DNA of 64,000 bases, from contig JACKQF010000003.1 of assembly GCA_024232965.1 (NCBI GenBank), positions 861,127 through 925,126 on the forward strand. Reading direction: 5' to 3'. A model generated the notes under the pieces. The model worked only from the letters and a program-made list of their open reading frames with translations, was not told where the DNA came from and ran no database searches. The position numbers and the translations under genes are program-made. This document shows positions 16,592-23,685 of the stretch, one piece after another; the stretch's first letter is position 1; each line of letters begins with the position of its first letter. The stretch comes from Verrucomicrobiaceae bacterium (GTDB lineage: Bacteria > Verrucomicrobiota > Verrucomicrobiia > Verrucomicrobiales > Verrucomicrobiaceae).

Positions 16592-19267
16592 ATGCAAGAA
16601 TCCAACACCCGTCCTATCTCGGTCGCCGATGAGGTCAAGAACTCCTTTCTTGACTACTCGATGTCGGTCATCATTTCCCGTGCGCTACCTGATGTGCGGG
16701 ATGGACTGAAACCTTCCCAGCGACGCATTTTGTATGCGATGCACGAACTGGGGCTTTATCCGCCGAAGAAGCAGATGAAGTGCGCGAAGATTTGTGGTGA
16801 TACATCCGGTAACTACCACCCCCATGGTGAGGCGGTCATTTATCCGACCCTAGTTCACATGGGGCAACCCTGGGCCATGCGGGAGACTCTCATTGATCCG
16901 CAGGGTAACTTCGGCTCGGTGGAAGGCGATCCTCCTGCTGCCATGCGTTATACGGAAGCGCGCATGACGCCCCTGGGCGGCACGCTGATGTCAGACATGG
17001 AGAAGGATACGGTCGATTTTGTGCCCAACTACGATGAACGTCTCACTGAGCCAACGGTATTTCCTGCGGCGTTCCCGAACCTTTTGGTCAATGGCGGTAC
17101 TGGTATCGCCGTCGGCATGGCGACCAATATGCCGCCGCACAATTTGGGGGAGGTCGTCGATGGCGTGTGTGCGCAGATTGATAATCCTCAAATCACATCC
17201 GCGGAATTGGGGGCTTTCATCAAGGGGCCCGACTTCCCGACAGGATGCGTGATCCAAGGGGCGGAAGGGATCACTGACTACATGACCACGGGTAGGGGTA
17301 GTGTTCGTGTGCGCGGGCAGGCAGAAATCGTTGAACATAACGGACGTGAGCAGATTATCATCACGGAGATCCCATACAATGTGAACCGTGCGGAGCTGGT
17401 AAAACGGATCGCTGAACTCGCGAACGAAAAGATCATCACGGACATCACCTCCGTCCGCGATGAATCAGATGAAAACACCCGCGTTGTCGTTGAACTCAAG
17501 CGTGAAGCACGGCCACAGGTGGTGCTGAACAATCTCTACAAGTTCACGGCGCTGGAGAGCAGTTTCAGCATCAACATGCTGGCCATTGATGGTGGGCGTC
17601 CGCGTGTGCTGAGCATCAAAGACGCCATCGCGTGCTATATCGAGCACCGCCGGGAAGTGATCATTCGTCGCACGCGCTTTTTGCTGCGGAAGGCGGAACT
17701 CCAGGCGGAAAAGTTGGAAGCATTTCTTCTCGCGCTCGGTCACTTGGATGACTTCATCAAGATCATTCGCGATAGCCGCAATCGTGAGGAAGCTCGTGGC
17801 CGTCTTAAAGCCTACACCTTTAGTACTGCCACGGCTGAAGGGCTTGGTATCCTCATCCGCAGCCAGCCTAGCATTCAAGGGGATCGGTATGTCTTCACCG
17901 ACTCCCAGGTCGATCATATCCTGGAACTGCGACTCTACCAATTGACTGGGATGGAGCGGGATAAGATCAAGGCTGACTATGATGAACTTCTGGCCACGAT
18001 CACGGATCTGATGGACATCCTGGCCAAGGAGCAGCGCGTGCTGGATATCATCAAGAGTGAGCTTCAGGCCATCAAGAGCAAACATGGCAATGTGCGACTG
18101 ACACGAATCGATGCGACTGGTGGCGGCATCGAAACCATTGATCTGATTCCGAATGACGCCAACATCGTTACCCTGACCCACATGGGTTACGTGAAACGGA
18201 CACTCACGACTGAGTTTCGCCTCCAGGCGCGCGGTGGCAAGGGCCTGAAGGGAATGGAGACGCGAGAGGCGACGACGAAGGAAGACAAAAACGACTTCGT
18301 GGAGACGCTGTTCAGCGCCAACATGCATGACTTCCTGCTGTTCTTTACAAACACTGGTCGGGTGTACGTGGAGCGTGTCTATCAACTGCCGGAAGCTCCC
18401 CGCACAGGCAAGGGGCGCAGCATCAAGAACGTATTGAATTTGCGCCCTGAGGAGAAGATTAATAGCGTCTTGCGCCTTGAAGCCCAGGGTGTCGAAGACG
18501 AAGCAATGTGGAGTCCTGACAAGTTTGTCTTGTTTGCCACCAAGGATGGCACGGTGAAGAAGACCGCTCTCGAAGCATTCAAGAATTATCGCAAGGACGG
18601 CATCATTGCCATCAACATTGAGGAGGGAAATGATCTCGTCGATGTAGTGTTGACCAATGGCAATAGTCAGATCTGTTTCGCGACTCGCGATGGCATGTGC
18701 CTACGATGCGTTGAAACTGATATCCGCGCCATGGGGCGTGGCGCTGCTGGCGTGCGTGGCATTCGTCTAGATGAAGGGGATTATCTTGTGGCGCTGACCG
18801 CTGTCGAACCGGATACCCAGCTGCTAGTTGTTTCGGAGAACGGGCTCGGGAAGCGCACCCCGTTTGAAGATTACCGCCTGATCAATCGCGGCGGAAAGGG
18901 GGTGAAGACAATGTCCATCACTGAGAAAACCGGGAAAGTTGTCGAGGCACTGGCGGTTCATGACGATGATGAGTTGATGCTCATCACCAGCAAGGGGCAG
19001 AACGTCCGAATCCGCGTGGGCGGTGAAAAAGGAATTCGTGAGACCGGGCGCGTTGCGCAAGGGGTGAAACTCATGAACCTGAAGAAGGGCGAGACCATTC
19101 AAGATGTGACAACGGTGGTTCCAGATGAAGATGACTCCACAGAAGTCGCTGATATCGAGGCAGTTGAGGACGAGGAGGGACTCACTGAAGGTAAGGGCGA
19201 CGCCGCTGCCGACGATTTTGCGGATGATGTGACCGAAGATTCAGGAGATGTCTCAAGCGAGGAGTAG
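16592..19267 (+). CDS. gyrA: DNA gyrase subunit A
   Basis: 891 residues. The breakage-reunion domain is clear: SVIISRALPDVRDGLKPSQRRILYAM, NYHPHGEAVIYPTLVHM and the active tyrosine in AAMRYTEARM. The C-terminal beta-pinwheel carries a gyrase box variant (QARGGKG), supporting gyrase rather than topoisomerase IV. The tail is very acidic (from about residue 845). In the quinolone region, E. coli S83 and D87 correspond to A81 and P85 here. It acts with GyrB, encoded immediately upstream. Confidence 0.96.
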   Translation: MQESNTRPISVADEVKNSFLDYSMSVIISRALPDVRDGLKPSQRRILYAMHELGLYPPKKQMKCAKICGDTSGNYHPHGEAVIYPTLVHMGQPWAMRETLIDPQGNFGSVEGDPPAAMRYTEARMTPLGGTLMSDMEKDTVDFVPNYDERLTEPTVFPAAFPNLLVNGGTGIAVGMATNMPPHNLGEVVDGVCAQIDNPQITSAELGAFIKGPDFPTGCVIQGAEGITDYMTTGRGSVRVRGQAEIVEHNGREQIIITEIPYNVNRAELVKRIAELANEKIITDITSVRDESDENTRVVVELKREARPQVVLNNLYKFTALESSFSINMLAIDGGRPRVLSIKDAIACYIEHRREVIIRRTRFLLRKAELQAEKLEAFLLALGHLDDFIKIIRDSRNREEARGRLKAYTFSTATAEGLGILIRSQPSIQGDRYVFTDSQVDHILELRLYQLTGMERDKIKADYDELLATITDLMDILAKEQRVLDIIKSELQAIKSKHGNVRLTRIDATGGGIETIDLIPNDANIVTLTHMGYVKRTLTTEFRLQARGGKGLKGMETREATTKEDKNDFVETLFSANMHDFLLFFTNTGRVYVERVYQLPEAPRTGKGRSIKNVLNLRPEEKINSVLRLEAQGVEDEAMWSPDKFVLFATKDGTVKKTALEAFKNYRKDGIIAINIEEGNDLVDVVLTNGNSQICFATRDGMCLRCVETDIRAMGRGAAGVRGIRLDEGDYLVALTAVEPDTQLLVVSENGLGKRTPFEDYRLINRGGKGVKTMSITEKTGKVVEALAVHDDDELMLITSKGQNVRIRVGGEKGIRETGRVAQGVKLMNLKKGETIQDVTTVVPDEDDSTEVADIEAVEDEEGLTEGKGDAAADDFADDVTEDSGDVSSEE

Positions 19268-19283
19268 TGGCAGAAAGACTTCA

Positions 19284-20144
19284 ATGACTGAACTGGATAC
19301 TGCGACTCTTTTGATCCATTGCCCGGACCGTCCGGGCTTGGTTCATGATGTGACGGGTTTCATCTCGTCCCATCAGGGTAACATCGTCGATCTGCAGCAG
19401 CATATCGATCCATCGGAAGATACCTTTTTCATGCGATTGGAGTGGAGCCTGGAGAAGTTTAGTCTGGAAAAAGAGGAAATCGCTGCGCGATTGCAGCCGA
19501 TGACCCGCCGGCATGAGATGCAGTGCCGATTGAAGTTTTCCAGTCAAAAGAAGCGGGTGGCCTTGTTTGTGACAAAAGACAATCATTGCCTCTACGACTT
19601 GCTGGCGCGGCACGAAGCAGGGGACCTGCCGATGGATATTCCTCTGATCCTTTCCAATCATGAGTTTCTGCGGCCTGCAGCAGAACGTTTTGGCATTCCC
19701 TTCCACCACTTTCCGGTCACCAAAGATACGCGGTCAGAGCAGGAGTCTTTGATGGTGGCCCTTCTCAAGAAGGAGAAAGTAGATACAGTGGTGCTGGCTC
19801 GCTACATGCAGATCATCGGGGATGAAATGATCGAGGCGTTCCCAAACCAGATCTTGAACATTCACCACAGCTTTCTACCCGCTTTTGTTGGTGCGAAGCC
19901 TTACCACCAAGCCTTTGAGCGTGGGGTAAAACTGATCGGTGCGACCAGCCATTATGTGACGGCGGAACTCGATCAGGGACCGATCATTCACCAAGACGTG
20001 ATGTCCGTGAGCCACGAGGACAGTGTGGCTGATTTGGTGAGACTGGGACGGGACCTCGAAAAGACGGTGCTGGCCAAAGCGTTGTGGCTCCATGTCCGGG
20101 ACAAGGTTCTGGTTTTTCGTAACAAGACGGTCGTCTTCTCATGA
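19284..20144 (+). CDS. purU: Formyltetrahydrofolate deformylase
   Basis: 286 residues from the ATG at 19284, which begins 16 bases after the gyrA stop. The N-terminus is an ACT domain (LLIHCPDRPGLVHDVTGFISSHQGNIVDLQQH). The C-terminal formyltransferase-fold part holds ILNIHHSFLPAFVGAKPYHQAFERGVKLIGATSHYV and DQGPIIHQDV, with the catalytic histidine-rich motif. PurU hydrolyses 10-formyl-THF to formate and THF, balancing one-carbon pools and supplying formate for purine synthesis. An upstream in-frame start at 19248 would overlap gyrA and adds an unlikely N-terminus. It is probably co-transcribed with gyrA. Confidence 0.95.
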   Translation: MTELDTATLLIHCPDRPGLVHDVTGFISSHQGNIVDLQQHIDPSEDTFFMRLEWSLEKFSLEKEEIAARLQPMTRRHEMQCRLKFSSQKKRVALFVTKDNHCLYDLLARHEAGDLPMDIPLILSNHEFLRPAAERFGIPFHHFPVTKDTRSEQESLMVALLKKEKVDTVVLARYMQIIGDEMIEAFPNQILNIHHSFLPAFVGAKPYHQAFERGVKLIGATSHYVTAELDQGPIIHQDVMSVSHEDSVADLVRLGRDLEKTVLAKALWLHVRDKVLVFRNKTVVFS

Positions 20145-20235
20145 GTCGTCCTGCAATTCGTGTTGAAGGTCGTTCGCACTCGCCGACAATGGGCGCGGGC
20201 TACGCCTCTGATTTTAGCACCTCCCTCTCAGCATA

Positions 20236-21366
20236 ATGTTCCTCCGCATCTTCGATCGCTACATCGGACGTCAGATTTCGTCAGGGACCTTGGTGGGAGT
20301 CGTGATTTTGAGCGGGGTGATGGTGCTGGGGAACGTGTTTCAAAAGATGGAACAACTCCTTGGGAACTCCCAGTTGCCCCTGGCGGTGGTGGCAAAATTC
20401 ATCTGGCTGGTGATTCCCTACTCGCTGATTTTCACGATTCCATGGGCCTTCCTGACTGCTATTCTCTTGGTGTTCGGGCGAATGTCTGCTGACAATGAGT
20501 TGGTCTCTCTGAGGATGACTGGGTCGTCCATGCCGCGAATTTGCCTTCCGGTGTTTCTGGTTTCACTGGCTTTGAGTGGCTTTTGCTACTGGGCAAACGT
20601 GGATCTTGCTCCGTCGGCTAAGAACGAAATGAAGCGTTTGTTCTACAACGTGGCGATGGAAGATCCGTCTTCTCTTTTCCAAGAAGGACGCGTGCTTGAT
20701 CGGGTGCCAGGCTATCGAATCTACACAGATAAGAAGGTGGATGGTCAGATGCAGGGGCTTATTCTGATGGAACTCGATGGCACTCGGGTATTGCGAACGA
20801 TCCGCGCCCGAATTGCCTATCTGGATACGGAGCCAGGGATGGTTGATCCAATCCTGCGGCTGCGAGATGCTGATGTGGAGATGCCGAAAATGATCGATAA
20901 CAAGATCATTGAGAGTATCGACGTGGTGCACATGGATGAGACTGCGGTACCTTTTCCCATCTCAAAGATGAAGGAGAAACTTGAGCGTGTAAATGTGAGC
21001 ATGAAGTCAACTCCTGCGCTGTGGGAAGAGGCTCGCACCAAGGTCGATACCGCTACCCATTTGGAACACGATAAAAAACAGCACAGTGAGTGCCTCACGG
21101 AATTGAATCGTCGCTACAGTCTTTCGCTGGCGTGCCTGACTTTTGCCCTGGTGGGAATCCCGCTTGGGGTGACGGCTCAGCGCCGAGAGACCTCTGTTGG
21201 TTTTGCTCTGAGCCTTGGGACGGGGCTGCTTTACATGCTGCTGATCCTTGTTGGCGATGTGATGAGTGATCGCCCGAGTGTCATGCCGCACCTCTTGGTG
21301 TGGTCTCCAAACGCTATCTTCCTGGCTCTTGGCTTCGTTTTGTTTGCTCGACTAAGCCGGAAATAA
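20236..21366 (+). CDS. LptF/LptG-family lipopolysaccharide export permease
   Basis: 376 residues. Three hydrophobic segments lie at the N-terminus (IGRQISSGTLVGVVILSGVMVLG, then VVAKFIWLVIPYSLIFTIPWAFLTAILLVFG) and three at the C-terminus, flanking a soluble periplasmic jellyroll around residues 120-270. The stretch GRMSADNELVSLRMTGSS and the late ACLTFALVGIPLGV are typical of LptF/LptG (YjgP/YjgQ). With its partner and LptB it lifts lipopolysaccharide out of the inner membrane. Its sister permease is not adjacent, so F or G cannot be decided. Its stop codon abuts the convergent sigma-factor gene with no spacer. Confidence 0.9.
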   Translation: MFLRIFDRYIGRQISSGTLVGVVILSGVMVLGNVFQKMEQLLGNSQLPLAVVAKFIWLVIPYSLIFTIPWAFLTAILLVFGRMSADNELVSLRMTGSSMPRICLPVFLVSLALSGFCYWANVDLAPSAKNEMKRLFYNVAMEDPSSLFQEGRVLDRVPGYRIYTDKKVDGQMQGLILMELDGTRVLRTIRARIAYLDTEPGMVDPILRLRDADVEMPKMIDNKIIESIDVVHMDETAVPFPISKMKEKLERVNVSMKSTPALWEEARTKVDTATHLEHDKKQHSECLTELNRRYSLSLACLTFALVGIPLGVTAQRRETSVGFALSLGTGLLYMLLILVGDVMSDRPSVMPHLLVWSPNAIFLALGFVLFARLSRK

Positions 21367-22065
21367 TCAGGCAGCGATGTCTTCGCCCAGATGGCTGGCT
21401 AGTTGCTTGCGCAATTCGGTGCGGGCCCGGAAGAGGAGGCTCTTTACTGCTGGGAGTGACATCTTGAGAATATCGCAGATCTGCTCGTATGGCAGTTCTT
21501 GGTGGCGACGGAGAATGACGGCCAGGCGTTGCTTTTCCGGAAGTGCGGCGATGGCTTTGTCCAAGGCGACTTCGAGTTCCTCCTGCTGGGCAAGTTCATC
21601 CGGGCCGGGTACGGTATGGTCGGCAAATTGGCGTGGATTGTCGTCCTCGGTCTCGGGTTCGATGGAGACCTCTTTGCGGCGGGAGCGTTTGCGTGTCTCG
21701 TTGAAGACGAGATTGCGGGCAATCGTGAAGAGCCAGGTGGTAAACTTTGCCGTGGGTTCGTAGCGCGGGGCACTCTTCCAGACGCGTAGGAAGGTCTGCT
21801 GTGCGATGTCGTGCGCATCTTCTACGTTACCGAGCATTCGTGTGACAGTGCCAATTACGATGTTCTGGTGCAGTTCGACTAATTTCTCGAAGGCCCTCAC
21901 GTCTCCGTCTTTGACACGCAGCATGAGTTGAACGCTTTCGGCGTCTACAGACAAGTCCTCCTCTCCCGCAGCGGCGGGACTAGGCTGGGATGGGGCTGGA
22001 GATTGCCAGTGGGTATCTGACATGAAAGTAGCTACGGACGCTTGCTGCAGACTAGCGGCGGTCAT
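21367..22065 (-). CDS. ECF-type RNA polymerase sigma factor (sigma-70 family)
   Basis: 232 residues. Region 2 reads AFEKLVELHQNIVIGTVTRMLGNVEDAHDIAQQTFLRVW then FTTWLFTIARNLVFNETRKRSRR; region 4 reads ALPEKQRLAVILRRHQELPYEQICDILKMSLPAVKSLLFRARTELRKQL. Regions 1 and 3 are absent, as expected for an ECF sigma factor. The first 40 residues are Ser/Pro/Ala-rich and may be untranslated or disordered; an alternative ATG lies at 22023. No anti-sigma factor gene is next to it, so its signal is unknown. It directs polymerase to its own promoter set in the cytoplasm. Confidence 0.9.
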   Translation of the reverse strand: MTAASLQQASVATFMSDTHWQSPAPSQPSPAAAGEEDLSVDAESVQLMLRVKDGDVRAFEKLVELHQNIVIGTVTRMLGNVEDAHDIAQQTFLRVWKSAPRYEPTAKFTTWLFTIARNLVFNETRKRSRRKEVSIEPETEDDNPRQFADHTVPGPDELAQQEELEVALDKAIAALPEKQRLAVILRRHQELPYEQICDILKMSLPAVKSLLFRARTELRKQLASHLGEDIAA

Positions 22066-22127
22066 GGTGACTGTAAACCATCGTCCGAGGGATTGGTTGC
22101 GGCGTGATCTGCGCGGCTACGATTTTT

Positions 22128-23510
22128 TTACGAGGGCAGCGATCTATTGATCTCCTCCACACGGTAGCCAAAGCCGGTGCCTGACAAGGTGGAAAGATCG
22201 ACGATGCCGCCTCGGCGTGCAAAAAGTCCGGGATGAATGCGAGCTTCGACCTCGGAGGCAGCGGGGTAAAACTGCATGGCATTGCATTCCACACCTTGGA
22301 TCGTTCCTGCATGCGCAGCGAGACGGACGTGGGGGATCATCGCCAGCATCGGATTGGTGAGGTCTTGAACCATCAGTGGCATGCCGTGAGCCTTCGCCCA
22401 ACAAAGGCTGAGCAACGCGCCAGTTTGGGTTTTGCAGGTCTTTAGTGCGACGCCGGACCAGCCTAGTTGTCTGCCAAGTCTGACGAAATGCCAGTCGTGG
22501 GCGCTCTCATCAAGGAAGAGGGGCTTTCTTGCCGAGACGGAGCGGACGTCAATTTGATGGGCTTCGAGATCGTAGGGGAAGGGTTGCTCCACATAAAGCG
22601 TGCGGGCGAAGATCTCCGGTTCTTCCGCGAGGAGTCGATCAAGGATGTCATTCACATAGCTAGGTTCTTTGACCGTGCAGTTGAAGTCAGCGCTTATCCA
22701 GCGAACGCCATGAGCCAAACCGATGCGGCCGACCCGTTGCATGCGCTCAAAGTCCCAGGCGGCGTCGGTGCCTCGGAGCTTCACTTTCAGGCATTTTAGG
22801 CCATCTTTCTGAATCCAGTCAGCCAGGAGCAGAGGGTAGCCATCATCGGGTTCATTGCCGGTAAGGTCGGTGGTTTCCAGGGCATCAACACCACCCACGA
22901 GATGCCACACCGGCAATTGGGTCGGGGTGTTCGCGACGAAGAAGTCCTGCGGATATTTACCCGCAAAATCGATGCCGGAACCGGTCTCGTGTGTGAGATA
23001 AGCCGCCAGATCTCGGTTCATGAAATCTGCGTTGTAGGTGGTGTAAGTATCGACGCCATTGAGATTGCCAAAGGCATCGTGAATGGCGATGTCGAAAGCG
23101 CTAAACGCAACCAGGGACGCTAGGTAGGGCATCTCTGCATCGCCTGGGTGATCGGCATTGTGGGCATTGAGTGCTGCGGCAAGTGGACCCTCCATGAAGT
23201 CATGTCCGATCTCCATGGGATGCCCCCAAGTGCTCTGTGTGGTGATTTGTGCGCCGAGCCCCTTCGCAAATTCCTGCATGCGCTCAGTCCTCTCTGCGAT
23301 TGATAGCGTTCCAGGCCAGACCCAAGAGACGCTTAGCGGAGTCTCGCCCCACCCGCTGGCTATTTTGCCATCGCGGCTTTCGACCTGAACCTGGACTCGC
23401 AGGCAAACTACGCTGGTGACGGTCTCGGGGCCAAACTTGAGCGGGACGCGAAGAGTGATTGGGAGGAAATGGACGTGAGCTTGGCTGATGCGGAGGTCGG
23501 TTGATTTCAT
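22128..23510 (-). CDS. Enolase-superfamily enzyme (muconate lactonizing / mandelate racemase type)
   Basis: 460 residues, longer than typical family members (about 360-400). Barrel landmarks are K242 and K244 in CLKVKLRG, D275 in ISADFN, E309 in YVEQPF, D334-E335 in FLDESAHD and K357 in VALKTCKT. These give the lysine pair, the three metal-binding acids and the opposite-face lysine of the MLE-type active site. An unusual N-terminal half (residues 80-230) with an inserted region including TWGHPMEIGHDFMEGPL makes up the extra length. It probably abstracts a proton next to a carboxylate; substrate unknown. It is divergent from the Pel-like genes, 175 bases away. Confidence 0.8.
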   Translation of the reverse strand: MKSTDLRISQAHVHFLPITLRVPLKFGPETVTSVVCLRVQVQVESRDGKIASGWGETPLSVSWVWPGTLSIAERTERMQEFAKGLGAQITTQSTWGHPMEIGHDFMEGPLAAALNAHNADHPGDAEMPYLASLVAFSAFDIAIHDAFGNLNGVDTYTTYNADFMNRDLAAYLTHETGSGIDFAGKYPQDFFVANTPTQLPVWHLVGGVDALETTDLTGNEPDDGYPLLLADWIQKDGLKCLKVKLRGTDAAWDFERMQRVGRIGLAHGVRWISADFNCTVKEPSYVNDILDRLLAEEPEIFARTLYVEQPFPYDLEAHQIDVRSVSARKPLFLDESAHDWHFVRLGRQLGWSGVALKTCKTQTGALLSLCWAKAHGMPLMVQDLTNPMLAMIPHVRLAAHAGTIQGVECNAMQFYPAASEVEARIHPGLFARRGGIVDLSTLSGTGFGYRVEEINRSLPS

Positions 23511-23685
23511 TGCAGATTTGGAACGCTATAGGGTACTGGCTAAGACGGTCCATCAGGATGAATCAGAAGGCTAATATATAATTGTTGATGCAGATAGAGT
23601 TAGTGGATAAAAGGGAACAGCAATAACTAAAAAAATTGTCACATTAGCTATTTTTTGCTTTGATTTGCAGGGTTGAGTTGTAATA
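23511..23685. promoter_or_regulatory. AT-rich divergent intergenic region before the Pel-like genes
   Basis: This 175-base gap is strikingly AT-rich compared with the GC-rich genes around it, especially from 23570 to 23690. One promoter-like pair, TTGCTT (23655-23660) and TGTAAT (23679-23684) with an 18-base spacer, is visible, but it overlaps the earliest possible start of the PelA-like frame and is weak evidence. It probably holds the promoter of the Pel-like genes and perhaps of the divergent enzyme gene. Confidence 0.4.
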
